A stretch of 64,000 nt of DNA from Planctomycetota bacterium (GCA_029260795.1 JAJDCO010000112.1:62001-126000); one strand, 5' to 3'. Counted from the first letter of the stretch, positions 1 to 9,113 are shown. Notes: generated by a model not told the origin, from the sequence alone. Numbers and translations are program-made.

Positions 1-525
1 TCCGATCGTCACAACCGGTTCCGCCGTGAGATCGACTTCGGGATTCTCGGCCGCACCATCGTCGTCAGCGACGGAGAGAACGTGTTGCGATCCGAGTTCG
101 GAGGCCCCGTCCGACCGGCGGTCGGCACCGATCTCCTTCAGGCGCTCGGCGAGAATCTGCTGTTCCTCGCCATCCAGGATTGGAGCCAGGTGTTCGAGTC
201 GGTCGAGGTCTTGAAGGCCGACGAGGTCGACGACGAGGCGGTCTGGGTGGTCGAGGTGAAGCCCGCGCATCTTCCGGCCTCCAAGCACTTCGTCAGCCAG
301 AGCACTGGCCGAATCCTCGAGTCGGAGGTCGGCATCCTGGCGAGCGGCATCGCGACCTTCGTCATGAAGGCCGAGTATGCGGACTTTCGCGAGGTTGACG
401 GTCTAACGATCCCATTCCGTCAGGCCGTGCGCCACGAGGCGACCGGAGGCATCGTCACCGAGATCTGGCGTCTCGAGCCTTTGGACAGCCTCCCGGCCGG
501 GACCTTCGAGCTCGGCGAGGACTGA
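1..525 (+). CDS. LolA-fold-like protein, C-terminal part (5' end outside window)
   Basis: The reading frame is open from the first base and ends with TGA, giving 174 residues of a protein whose start lies upstream. The visible part is rich in alternating beta-strand patterns: a segment about a residue kept or lost on a surface (KHFVSQSTGRILESEV), then ADFREVDGLTIPF and a final strand ending in FELGED. This order resembles the outer-membrane lipoprotein-sorting (LolA/LolB-fold) domain often found at the C-terminus of larger secreted proteins. Family assignment is by pattern only. The following gene starts 101 bases downstream with its own ribosome binding site, so the two need not be one transcript. 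Confidence 0.6.
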   Translation, partial: SDRHNRFRREIDFGILGRTIVVSDGENVLRSEFGGPVRPAVGTDLLQALGENLLFLAIQDWSQVFESVEVLKADEVDDEAVWVVEVKPAHLPASKHFVSQSTGRILESEVGILASGIATFVMKAEYADFREVDGLTIPFRQAVRHEATGGIVTEIWRLEPLDSLPAGTFELGED

Positions 526-626
526 GGTCCTGAAACCGGAGCGGGTGTCGGTGAGGAGTCGGCCCCGTTCCGTCCTTGTCTCGCCTGCCCCCTTTCGGCA
601 CGATTGCCGTCGAAAGGAGGGCCGAG

Positions 627-3140
627 ATGGCCTCGAACGACGCGGAGATTTCGACACCCCCCCCACGACGCGGACGTGCCCCGATTCCGACCGAGGCGCT
701 CCGCTGGCATTGTGATCCCGACTCGCTGGACTTCGAGTCCACCACGGAGGTGGCGCCGGAGCTCGGAGTCATCGGTCAGGGTGAGGCGGTCGAGGCGCTG
801 AAGTTCGGGCTGCTGGCTCGGGCTCCCGGTCAGAACATCTTCGTGCGCGGCCTGACGGGGACGGGGCGCATGACGCTCGTGCGGCGCTTGCTCGAAGACC
901 TTCCGATGGCGTGCGCCCGGACGTGGGATCGCTGCTACGTCCACAACTTCAAGCAGCCCGATCGGCCGCTCCTGCTCGACCTGCCGCGAGGCCGTGGTCG
1001 CGCCTTCCGCCACCGGCTCGAGCAGCTCGCGCGCTTCCTGGCGAAGGATCTCGCAACCGCGCTCGAGAGCGAAGCGATGCGCAACCGGCGCCAGGGTCTC
1101 GAGCAGCAGGCCCAGGCCGCGATCGAGAAGGTCTCGCAGCCATTCGTGAAGGCCCTCGAGGAAGCCGGGTTGGCGCTCGTCAACGTGCAGGCCGGTTCCG
1201 TGACGCGCTCGATCATCGCGCCCCAGATCGACGGGAAGCCCGTTTCGCCCGAGGAGCTCCAGCAGCAAGTGCAGGCGGGAACGTTCCCGAAGGAGAAATG
1301 GGAGACCTTCGTCGCGCACCGCGAGAGTTTCCTGAAGCAGCTCGAGGAGGTCGCACTCCAAGTCAATCGTCTACGACGGGCCCACGAGGAAGCGGTGCAG
1401 GGCCTGTTCGAAGGCGAGACGCGCGCGATCCTCGAGGAATCGGTTCGGGACATTCGCCAGGACTTCGAGAGCGAGAAGGTCAGTCGTTTTCTGGACGACC
1501 TGATCGAGGACTTCATCGACAACCGCTTGCAGCAGCTCGATGGGATCGAGGCATTCCTGCCACTCTACGAGGTGAGTCTCGTGCGAGAGCACGAGACCGG
1601 CGAGTCCTGTCCGGTCGTGATCGAGACCACGCCCACGCTCACCAACCTCTTGGGGTTCGTGGATCGCATCGGACAACCGGGAGGCGGGACGCACTCCGAC
1701 CACCGCATGATCCGGTCCGGCTCGCTGCTCCGTGCCGACGGCGGCTTTCTCATCCTGGAAGCGCGCGACGTGCTGTCGGAGCCGGCAGCCTGGAAGGCGC
1801 TCCTGCGCACGCTTCGAACCGGACGCCTCGAGATCGTGCCGCCGGAGATTCCGTACTTCATGCTCGGCCAGTCGATCAAGCCCGAGCCGATGTCGATCGA
1901 CGTGAAAGTGATCCTGGTCGGTGAAGCGGACATCTTCTACTTGCTCGATCAGCACGAGCCCGACTTCACGCATCTCTTCAAAGTGCTCGTCGACTTCGAC
2001 ACCGTCATCGAGCGCTCGCCGGAGTCGATCCGACGATACGCGGGCGTCATCGCGCGCATCGCCAGCGAGGAGAGGATGATGGCCTTCGACCGGTCCGCGG
2101 TCGCGGCTCTCCTCGAGCACTCCTCTCGCATCGCGGCGCGACCGAATCGTTTGACGGCTCGGTTTGGACGAGTGGCCGACTTCGCCCGAGAGGCAAACCA
2201 CCTGGCGCTGATGCGCGCCGACTCGATGGTCCGCAGTGACGACGTGCGAGCGGCCGTTCAGAGAAGCAAGTCGCGAGCGAATCTCCCGTCCCGTCGGTTT
2301 CGCGAGTACCTGGCCGAGGGCACGATTCGCGTGCAGACTCACGGTAAGGTCGTGGGGCAGATCAATGGCCTCGCCGTCCTGTCGGCCGGCAACCTGACCT
2401 ACGGCTTCCCGTCGCGTATCACGGCCACCATCGGAGCCGGCTCCGCAGGTGTGATCGACATCGAGCGCGAGTCGGCGCTCAGCGGCGCGATTCACACCAA
2501 GGGCTTCTACATCTTGGGCGGTCTTCTGCGCCATCTCTTGAGCGCGGATCATCCGATGGCATTCAGCGCCTCGATCGCCTTCGAGCAGAGCTACGGCGGC
2601 ATCGATGGCGACTCGGCTTCGGGCGCCGAGATCTGCTGCCTCCTGAGTGCGTTGACCGGAGTCGCGATCGATCAGCAGCTCGCGATGACAGGAGCCATCG
2701 ATCAGTTCGGCAACATCCAGGCCATCGGCGCCGTCAACGAGAAGATCGAAGGGTTCTTCGATGTCTGCTCCGACGGCGGTCTGACCGGACAGCAAGGTGT
2801 GCTCATTCCGCAGTCGAACATCGGCGATCTCATGCTGCGGGTCGACGTGGTCGAGGCCTGCCGCGAAGGCCGCTTCCACGTCTACGCCGCCGACAACATC
2901 TTCCAGGCGCTCGAGCTCTTGACGCAGATTGCGCCCGGATGCTGTGACGAGAAGGGAGAGTTCGAGGAGGGGACGCTCCTCGCCATGGCCTCTCTGAAGG
3001 CCTGGGAGTATTGGGTCAAGGCCTCGATGCGCCCTCAGATCTCGGAAGCCTCCGAGGAAGAGATCGACGACGAAGCGCCCGAAGAGGAGCCCGAGTCCCC
3101 TTACCCTCTGCCCTCTCCGTCCGAGACCAGCGAAACTTGA
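627..3140 (+). CDS. Lon-like ATP-dependent protease (AAA_32 / S16 family)
   Basis: 837 residues. The start is chosen at ATG 627 because AAAGGAGG (613-620) sits 6 bases upstream; an upstream in-frame ATG at 576 lacks this. An N-terminal AAA-type region carries GLTGTGRMT (about residues 75-83), a Walker A in which the usual Lys is Arg. The C-terminal third is a Lon S16 protease domain: the catalytic Ser is in GDSASG (S663) and the Lys in GAVNEKIEG (K706), 43 residues apart as in Lon. There is no Lon N-terminal substrate domain, so this is the LonB-like/AAA_32 type, a cytoplasmic protease of poorly known substrate range. A run of eight C lies in codons 11-13. The acidic tail (E/D/P rich) is likely disordered. 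Confidence 0.93.
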   Translation: MASNDAEISTPPPRRGRAPIPTEALRWHCDPDSLDFESTTEVAPELGVIGQGEAVEALKFGLLARAPGQNIFVRGLTGTGRMTLVRRLLEDLPMACARTWDRCYVHNFKQPDRPLLLDLPRGRGRAFRHRLEQLARFLAKDLATALESEAMRNRRQGLEQQAQAAIEKVSQPFVKALEEAGLALVNVQAGSVTRSIIAPQIDGKPVSPEELQQQVQAGTFPKEKWETFVAHRESFLKQLEEVALQVNRLRRAHEEAVQGLFEGETRAILEESVRDIRQDFESEKVSRFLDDLIEDFIDNRLQQLDGIEAFLPLYEVSLVREHETGESCPVVIETTPTLTNLLGFVDRIGQPGGGTHSDHRMIRSGSLLRADGGFLILEARDVLSEPAAWKALLRTLRTGRLEIVPPEIPYFMLGQSIKPEPMSIDVKVILVGEADIFYLLDQHEPDFTHLFKVLVDFDTVIERSPESIRRYAGVIARIASEERMMAFDRSAVAALLEHSSRIAARPNRLTARFGRVADFAREANHLALMRADSMVRSDDVRAAVQRSKSRANLPSRRFREYLAEGTIRVQTHGKVVGQINGLAVLSAGNLTYGFPSRITATIGAGSAGVIDIERESALSGAIHTKGFYILGGLLRHLLSADHPMAFSASIAFEQSYGGIDGDSASGAEICCLLSALTGVAIDQQLAMTGAIDQFGNIQAIGAVNEKIEGFFDVCSDGGLTGQQGVLIPQSNIGDLMLRVDVVEACREGRFHVYAADNIFQALELLTQIAPGCCDEKGEFEEGTLLAMASLKAWEYWVKASMRPQISEASEEEIDDEAPEEEPESPYPLPSPSETSET

Positions 3141-3160
3141 AAGCCAACGAAGGAGCCCCC

Positions 3161-4480
3161 ATGGGTCGTGCCACAACCCGTCGTCAGTTTCTCGGATCCA
3201 GCTTGGGCGCCTCGGTCGGTTTCTGGGTCGGCGCTCACAACGCTGGCGCTTGGACTCGCCCGCGCTCGGCCAACGACAAGCTGAACATCGCCATCGTGGG
3301 CGTCGCCAATCGAGGTGCCGCCAATCTCGACGGCGTCAAGGACGAGAACATCGTCGCACTCTGTGACATCGACGAGAACTATCTCGCCGCCGCCCAAGCG
3401 CAGTTCCCGGGCGCAAAGACCTTCCACGACTTCCGCCGTCTCCTCGACATGGACGGGATCGACGCCGTGGTCGTCTCCACGCCCGATCACACCCATGCGC
3501 CCGCCACGATGGGCGCTCTGCAGTCCGGCCGTCACGTCTACTGCGAGAAGCCCCTGACACACTCGGTTCACGAGGCGCGCCTGATCACCGAAACTGCGCG
3601 CAAGACGGGGCTCGCGACTCAGATGGGGACCCAGATCCACGCCGAGAACAACTATCGCCGCGTGGTCGAAGTCATCCGCTCGGGCGCCATTGGTGATGTC
3701 TACGAGGCTCATGCCTGGGTGGGCAAAGGCTGGGCGGATGGGCGTCGACCGGCCGAGAAGCCACCGGTGCCGAAGCACATCCACTTCGACCTCTGGCTGG
3801 GCCCGGCGCCGAAGCGCCCCTACCACCCAAACTACCTTCCGGCGAACTGGCGCCGCTTCTGGGACTTCGGAGGCGGCACCCTCGCCGACATGGGTTGCCA
3901 CTACATCGACGTCATCTTCTGGGCGCTCGATCTCGATCACCCCGTGAAGGTCGAATCGGACGGCCCGCCCGTGCACCCCGAAGGAACCCCCAACGGACAA
4001 CGCGTGCATTGGAGCTTCCCCGGCCGCGGAGACCGGCCGCCGGTCCGACTCGGTTGGCACGATGCCGGTCGACGGCCCGAGGCTCTCAAGGAGCACGGGT
4101 TGCCCGAATGGGGAAGCGCCGTCCTCTTCCTCGGCGAGAAGGGGCAGATGCTGTGTGACTACGGTCGATACCAGCTCTTCCCCGAGGACAAGTTCGAAGG
4201 CTTCGAGCCCCCCGCTCCCACGATTCCCAACTCGATCGGTCATCACCGGGAGTGGATCGAGGCCTGCAAGAACGGGACTCCGACGCTGTGCCACTTCGGC
4301 TACTCGGGCCCGTTGACCGAGACCGTCCTGCTCGGCAACATCGCCTACCGAGCTGGGACGCCCATCGAGTGGGACGCCAAGACGATGAAGGTCTCGGGCT
4401 CGACCAAGGCACAGGCCCTCATCGAGCGCCCGTACCGAGAAGGCTGGAGCCTCGGTCGGCAGAAAGAAGTGATTCGCTGA
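3161..4480 (+). CDS. Gfo/Idh/MocA family oxidoreductase with Tat signal
   Basis: 439 residues, starting at ATG 3161 behind AAGGAG (3150-3155). The N-terminus TTRRQFLG is a twin-arginine export signal followed by a hydrophobic stretch, so the folded NAD(P)-binding enzyme is probably exported. The Rossmann core begins at LNIAIVGVANRG; the catalytic-site motif is EKP in HVYCEKPLTH, followed by a C-terminal alpha/beta substrate domain with GGGTLADMGCHYID. These secreted dehydrogenases are strongly expanded in Planctomycetota, where they are thought to act on sugars or sugar derivatives; the substrate cannot be told. It follows the Lon-like gene by 20 bases and may be co-transcribed with it. Confidence 0.92.
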   Translation: MGRATTRRQFLGSSLGASVGFWVGAHNAGAWTRPRSANDKLNIAIVGVANRGAANLDGVKDENIVALCDIDENYLAAAQAQFPGAKTFHDFRRLLDMDGIDAVVVSTPDHTHAPATMGALQSGRHVYCEKPLTHSVHEARLITETARKTGLATQMGTQIHAENNYRRVVEVIRSGAIGDVYEAHAWVGKGWADGRRPAEKPPVPKHIHFDLWLGPAPKRPYHPNYLPANWRRFWDFGGGTLADMGCHYIDVIFWALDLDHPVKVESDGPPVHPEGTPNGQRVHWSFPGRGDRPPVRLGWHDAGRRPEALKEHGLPEWGSAVLFLGEKGQMLCDYGRYQLFPEDKFEGFEPPAPTIPNSIGHHREWIEACKNGTPTLCHFGYSGPLTETVLLGNIAYRAGTPIEWDAKTMKVSGSTKAQALIERPYREGWSLGRQKEVIR

Positions 4481-4789
4481 GCGACCGGTCCGAGCAAGTG
4501 GTCCCGTGAGCCTCACGGGACCACTTCGGACGATCGTGCCGTCGGTCTCGAAAAGTCCATCGCCGAAGACGACTCGGAGACCGCGAAACCGGGGAAACCG
4601 AGACCCGAACGGAGTCCGCCAGTCCGCGGTCGAGTTCGACCAGCCTAGGCGGGCCGCGATTCCCTCGAGCGATCCCGACGAGAGAGCGGTCCCAACCGGC
4701 TCGCGACGCTGCGGAGAGTCGACGTCTTGCCGCAGAGATTGCGAGCCCGGCTCGAGGGGCGAACGCCCAGGCGTTCGCCCCAGCCCCGG
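4481..4789. other. Intergenic gap between convergent genes
   Basis: 309 bases without a convincing gene. Just after the oxidoreductase stop lies a perfect hairpin, GGTCCCGTGAG and its complement (about 4499-4522), which could terminate that transcript although no T-run follows. The middle holds copy A of the repeated element described separately. A GGGGCGAACGC / GCGTTCGCCCC palindrome (about 4756-4780) lies near the end of the SET gene. Confidence 0.5.
4594..4691. repeat. Intergenic two-block element, copy A
   Basis: Block 1 (4594-4618) contains GAGACCCGAACGGAGTCCG and block 2 (4676-4690) is CGACGAGAGAGCGGT. The same two blocks recur at 21502-21602 and 46438-46535 with 82-85 bases from block start to block start, while the middle is not conserved. 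The function is unknown. The stop in copy C and the spacing differences argue against a coding remnant. Confidence 0.6.
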
Positions 4790-5125
4790 TCAGTCGTCCC
4801 ACTCCTCTCCGTAGTGGTGGGTGATCTCCTCGCCGGGGCGAATCACGCGCAGTGCGAAGAGCTCTTCACCGCGGAACTCGGCGTTGGGTCGCTGCGAATG
4901 GTTCACGAAGCGGAGCTCGTTACGTCCGTTGATTCCGACGGGATTACCGTCGTCGTCCTCGACCCACAACACGTAGCGCCCGTCTCGTCGGGTCCGAGGA
5001 CCGTCGTACAAACCCAGCAAGGCCCCCTTGGGGATCCTCTTCGCTGAGAAGAGGCCGCGCCCGTGGATCCCGCTTTCCTTCACGACGAGCGCCTGACCAT
5101 TCAGGTCGGATGATTCCTTGTCCAT
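4790..5125 (-). CDS. SET domain protein
   Basis: 111 residues from the ATG at 5125, preceded by GGGAGGG; a longer frame to 5257 would run into the neighbouring rhodanese gene. The protein is essentially a bare SET core: GIHGRGLFSA at the start, then NELRFVNHSQRPNAEF (the RFxNHS pseudoknot motif) and GEEITHHYGEEW (the GEELxxdY motif). SET domains are lysine methyltransferases using S-adenosylmethionine; a Zn post-SET is absent. The substrate is unknown and could be a ribosomal or other cellular protein. It lies 34 bases downstream of the glpE-like gene in the same direction, so the two probably form an operon. Confidence 0.85.
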   Translation of the reverse strand: MDKESSDLNGQALVVKESGIHGRGLFSAKRIPKGALLGLYDGPRTRRDGRYVLWVEDDDGNPVGINGRNELRFVNHSQRPNAEFRGEELFALRVIRPGEEITHHYGEEWDD

Positions 5126-5159
5126 CGGCTGTGAGACCCTCCCATCTCGGATGACTCGT

Positions 5160-5474
5160 TCAAGTATCGTCTGGCGTCGACGAACACCAGGCTTCGTAGC
5201 CGCCCCGAAGGCTGTACACCTCCGCGAACCCCTGACTCGAAAAGTAGCCCGCACCACCGCGACTCGAGTTCCCGTGATAGCAGTACACGATCAACGGCCG
5301 CTTCGGATCGAGGGAGGCAACCACCTCCTCGATGTTCGCGTCGCTCAGATGCACGGCGCCTCGAATGTGACTGGCGGAGAAAGACTGTGGATCACGGATG
5401 TCGAGAAACGTCGCGGACTCAGAGCGATGATGCTCTTGCGCGTCGTCGACGTCGATTTCAAGAAAGCCGCTCAT
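5160..5474 (-). CDS. glpE: GlpE-like thiosulfate sulfurtransferase (rhodanese)
   Basis: 104 residues, the size of single-domain GlpE. It starts at the ATG at 5474 preceded by AGAGAGG. The active-site loop VYCYHGNSSRGGAGYF contains the catalytic Cys in CYHGNSS, identical in layout to GlpE, and EVYSLRGGYEAW ends the rhodanese domain. It transfers sulfane sulfur from thiosulfate to cyanide or thiol acceptors in the cytoplasm. It is the first gene of a probable two-gene operon with the SET protein. Confidence 0.92.
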   Translation of the reverse strand: MSGFLEIDVDDAQEHHRSESATFLDIRDPQSFSASHIRGAVHLSDANIEEVVASLDPKRPLIVYCYHGNSSRGGAGYFSSQGFAEVYSLRGGYEAWCSSTPDDT

Positions 5475-5631
5475 GCAAACCTCTCTTCGTCTCGAGGGGC
5501 CCAAGGTCGGGCGGGATTCTAGCAAACGTCCCGCGGGTCGCGGAGCCGTGTCGCTCGCGAATCACTCAAGCTCTTGCCGTCCCGCCTGCGGACTCACGTC
5601 GATCGTGAAGGGCAAGCCTCTCGGACCGACA

Positions 5632-7539
5632 TCACCAAGTGTACAGCTGGGCATCAAAGCTGAGATCGGAGCTGTTGGCGCGGTCCTGGTGGATCTCGAC
5701 GGCGAGCACGTTGCTCCCGACCTGGAGCAAGCTCGGATCGATCACCGTCTCGATGAAACGGCTCTCGCCGCCTCCGCTGATCGTGAATCCGGCCAGCGTC
5801 TGGTAAAGAACGTTGCCCACCTTGATGTTGGACCGATAGATCTCCACGCCATTGAGATACATGACGGCACCGTCGTCACGCAGAGTGCGCAGCCGAGCCG
5901 CTTGGATCGACTCGCCGGCTCCGATCGTGAAGGTGTGACGGAAGTACGTCGTCGGGTACTTATCGTTCGGATCGGGACCGAACGACACGACCGTCGCCTC
6001 GTCGCCATCCCCATACCCGAGCTGAGCCGGGCCGCTCGACCAGCCGGAATCATCGAAGGCGGGATCGCGCCAGGCCGTTCCCAGGTCCGTGCCGGTATCC
6101 GAGTAGCTCCAGGCCGAGCCCGCGGGCACTCGCACGGACCTGCCGGACACGGCCGAGAGCCGCAGGTCGAATGAGGTATCCGAGCTCGTCAGATCCGACT
6201 GATGGATCTCGACGGCGAGAAGGTTGGTGCCGGTCACCAGCCCGGCCGTCGAAAGCTCCAGGCCGTAGTGCTCATCCTCCTCGTTGCTGCCGATCGAGCT
6301 CGAGGCGAAGGTCAGCGCATCGACGGCACCCGCCGGAAGATTGGAGCGGTACACCTCACTGCCGTTCAGATGAATGATGATGCCGTCATCGCGGACGGCT
6401 CGCATCCAGAGCGCATCGATCGAGGCAGGATTCGTGACCGTGAAGGCATGTCGGAAGTAGGTTGTGACGTACTTGTTCGCAGCGTCGGGTCCGAAGCTGA
6501 CGACCGTGCTTTCATCGCCGTCGCCGTAGCCGAGCTGTGCCGGACCCGTGGCCCACGTCGAGTCGTCGAATCCCGGGGCGGTCCAAGCCGCTCCCTGATC
6601 CGAGCCATCGTCGAGATAGCTCCAGGTCGCGCCCAACGAGACGAGGTCCGCCTCGATCGGATCGACCGCGCTCGGCACGAGGGTCGTCGTGTCGACGACG
6701 AGCCCGGTGGTCGTCACGAACTGCAACGTCATCCGCCCTTGCGCCACGGTGCCCAGAATCGCGCCGTCGAGGGCGTTGAACCGTGCGTGGCTCCCGAAGA
6801 TCCCGGGCTCGAAGGAATAGCGGCTACGTCCGCCCAGTCCGTTCACGAGCACCGTCAGCCCACCCACCTCGATCCGCTCGTAGGTGTGATCGTGCCCGCC
6901 GAGCACGAGGTCGGCACCCCAGGCGCGAAAGGGCCATTGCAGCGTCTGGTTGGAGCCGTGCCGGGCGGACGAGTACGGAGTGTGGTGAAAGAAGACGATC
7001 TTGTAGGGCGCCGTCGAGGACCCCAGTGCATTCTGCAACCACAACGCCTGAGCTGAAGCGGCGTCAATGCCGTCGGGCTCCTTAGAATCACTGTCGACGG
7101 CGAAGAGATGGAGCGGCCCCCACGTCACGTCGTAGTAGCGCTCGTTGCCGGGAAGGTCGAAGTAGTTCAGATAGGGCTGGGCATTGAGAGCGAGCCAGTC
7201 ATGGTTACCCAAGGTCGGGAAGAAGCGGTTGCCTCGGGGTCCCTTCGGGTAGCTGCCGCTGTAGGGATCGATGTACCGGGAGTAGTACTGCCCGATGTTC
7301 GCATCGATGGTCGCCGCGGCACCGCTCGGGTAGTTGTTGTCGCCGACCGTGAGCACGATGTCGGGCTCGAAGGCGTGCACGACGACGGCAACGGCCGCCT
7401 CCTCGGCCCCCGCCTCGCCGTAGTCCCCGATCACAGCCAACCGAAGCGGACGCCGATCGAGCGGACCACCGCCTTGAACGGTTTGCGCGGTGAGTGAGCT
7501 GCTGAAAAGGGCGACGAGCAGCAGGAAGACCCGAATCAT
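5632..7539 (-). CDS. Secreted purple-acid-phosphatase-like metallophosphoesterase with duplicated C-terminal domain
   Basis: 635 residues with a clear Sec signal (MIRVFLLLVALFSSSLTAQ). Residues about 30-285 form a calcineurin-like phosphoesterase: GDYG, VLTVGDNNYP, TLGNHDW, FFHHTPYS and GGHDHTYER supply the usual two-metal ligands. The rest is two copies of a roughly 160-residue beta domain; each begins with W-Y-D-G, contains FDDSxW and GPAQLGYGDGDE, then TTYFRH, and a LNGxExYRSN strand. Such jelly-roll repeats usually bind carbohydrate or anchor secreted enzymes. It probably removes phosphate from extracellular substrates. It is a single gene with its own upstream gap. Confidence 0.88.
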   Translation of the reverse strand: MIRVFLLLVALFSSSLTAQTVQGGGPLDRRPLRLAVIGDYGEAGAEEAAVAVVVHAFEPDIVLTVGDNNYPSGAAATIDANIGQYYSRYIDPYSGSYPKGPRGNRFFPTLGNHDWLALNAQPYLNYFDLPGNERYYDVTWGPLHLFAVDSDSKEPDGIDAASAQALWLQNALGSSTAPYKIVFFHHTPYSSARHGSNQTLQWPFRAWGADLVLGGHDHTYERIEVGGLTVLVNGLGGRSRYSFEPGIFGSHARFNALDGAILGTVAQGRMTLQFVTTTGLVVDTTTLVPSAVDPIEADLVSLGATWSYLDDGSDQGAAWTAPGFDDSTWATGPAQLGYGDGDESTVVSFGPDAANKYVTTYFRHAFTVTNPASIDALWMRAVRDDGIIIHLNGSEVYRSNLPAGAVDALTFASSSIGSNEEDEHYGLELSTAGLVTGTNLLAVEIHQSDLTSSDTSFDLRLSAVSGRSVRVPAGSAWSYSDTGTDLGTAWRDPAFDDSGWSSGPAQLGYGDGDEATVVSFGPDPNDKYPTTYFRHTFTIGAGESIQAARLRTLRDDGAVMYLNGVEIYRSNIKVGNVLYQTLAGFTISGGGESRFIETVIDPSLLQVGSNVLAVEIHQDRANSSDLSFDAQLYTW

Positions 7540-7647
7540 GAGTGCTCCTTCACGGATTGGCTTCGAGATGGCAGGCTTGTTTCTTCGTGTGCCCCCATCG
7601 AAGCGCAGCGTCCATTCGGGAACAAGCGCTTTCTTCCGAGTCCGCGA

Positions 7648-8871
7648 CTAGGCCGTCGAGCGAGCTCGCTGCTGCTCGCGATGGCGCAGTGCGAAGATCC
7701 CGGCTTCGACCAGATCGAGGTTCAAGTGGTGCACCTCGACCCGCGCACCGATCGGGCTCGGCAGAGTCAAGGTCAGCACACCGCCGAGATGCTCGCGAAA
7801 CTCCTCGAGACCTTCCAGGATCCGCAAGCGGCCCTTACCATCGCGCAGATCCATCTCGGGGTACCAGAGCGGAAAGCCACACTCCACCAGCCCGTTCCAG
7901 ATGCGCTGCAGGTCGGCGTCCGAGATCAGCTCTTGCTGCATGGCGTGGTAGGAGTCGAGCGCGATGCCGGCCGCCACGGCTGCGCCGTGAGTGATCCGGA
8001 ACTCGGAGAGCGTCTCGAGCTTGTGGGCCATCCAGTGTCCGAAGTCGAGCGGCCGAGCCGTCCCCATCTCGAAAGGATCCCCGTTGTGGGCGATGTGATC
8101 GAGATGCAAGATCGCGCAGCGTCGAACGACCTCTTTCATCGGCTCGAGCTCGCGTCGGGCGAGGGCTCCCGCCTTCTGGCAGAGGAGATCGAAGAAGTCG
8201 CGGTCCTTGATGATCGCGACCTTGAAGGCCTCGGCAATCCCGGCCCGCCAGTGCTCGTCGGGCAAGGAGGTCAGAAGCTGGTAGTCGTTGATGACGGCAA
8301 AGGGCGGCGCGAAGGTGCCGAGGAAGTTCTTCATGCCGTGCTCGTTCATGCCGTTCTTGACACCGACGCCCGCATCGTCTTGGGCGAGCACGGTGGTCGG
8401 CATGCGTACCAAGCGTACCCCTCGATGGACGAGCGCGGCCGCGAAGCCGAGCATGTCCAGCACGGCGCCGCCCCCGATGGCGAGTACGAAGCTCTGGCGA
8501 CACAGGTGGTGGTTGCCCAGCGCGACCAGGATGTCTTGCAGCAGCTGCCAGTCCGTCTTGGCCGGCTCGCCGCCCGGCACGATCTCGGGCGTGCCGACCA
8601 GCTCGACCTCCGTTTGCCGGTGATGGAACCAGTCTTTGATCTGGCGAATCAACGACGGGTTGCCGTCGACCACGCCTTGGTCGAGGCACACGAAGACGCG
8701 ATGGCGTCTCCCCTCGTCTCGGCGATCGAGCACGTCGAGGAGCAACGAGTTGTCCGGCTCGAAGACGCCCTCGGTGAAGTGCACCGGGTAGTCGTACTCG
8801 ACGGTGAATCGCTGGTGGTGCACCGTGTCGGCCTCGGGCCGGCGGTCATCCCCCGATCGCTTGCTGGGCAT
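7648..8871 (-). CDS. EboD-type 3-dehydroquinate-synthase-like sugar phosphate cyclase
   Basis: 407 residues from ATG 8871; the frame extends to a GTG at 8991, but family members begin close to the QRFTVEYDYPVHFTE strand, which favours 8871. Features of the cyclase fold are the NAD-binding AIGGGAVLDMLGFAAA, PTTVLAQDDAGVGVKNG, and metal ligands in AEAFKVA, GHWMAHKLE and HGAAVAAG. The VKNGMNEHGMKNFLGTFAPP stretch is typical of the EboD branch rather than of shikimate-pathway AroB. EboD belongs to eboABCDEF clusters, thought to move a precursor to the periplasm, but no other ebo gene is in the window. It is a metal- and NAD-dependent cyclase of uncertain substrate. Confidence 0.85.
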   Translation of the reverse strand: MPSKRSGDDRRPEADTVHHQRFTVEYDYPVHFTEGVFEPDNSLLLDVLDRRDEGRRHRVFVCLDQGVVDGNPSLIRQIKDWFHHRQTEVELVGTPEIVPGGEPAKTDWQLLQDILVALGNHHLCRQSFVLAIGGGAVLDMLGFAAALVHRGVRLVRMPTTVLAQDDAGVGVKNGMNEHGMKNFLGTFAPPFAVINDYQLLTSLPDEHWRAGIAEAFKVAIIKDRDFFDLLCQKAGALARRELEPMKEVVRRCAILHLDHIAHNGDPFEMGTARPLDFGHWMAHKLETLSEFRITHGAAVAAGIALDSYHAMQQELISDADLQRIWNGLVECGFPLWYPEMDLRDGKGRLRILEGLEEFREHLGGVLTLTLPSPIGARVEVHHLNLDLVEAGIFALRHREQQRARSTA

Positions 8872-9113
8872 GGGTGTCCATTCTGGATTCGGTTCCCGCT
8901 CAAACACTCCAGCAACGCAGGTAGCGCGCCGAGGTTCGGCGAGGTCCCGTTCGATCGTCTCCCCGGCCTCCGAGCCTAACCCGTCGAGCACTCGGAGTCA
9001 CGGTCCGGATGGCGCCCATCCTGCAGCCCACATTTTCTCTTTGGACATCCGCCGCCGCCTCGAAACAATTCGTTCGGTTGCACGATGCCTGATCCCGAAA
9101 TGGGAGGTCCCGA

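Noticed and set aside
4600..4690. Coding remnant reading DRSLV...DSVRVSVSP in two of the repeated elements
   Set aside because: The third copy has a stop in that frame and the block spacing differs by one base.
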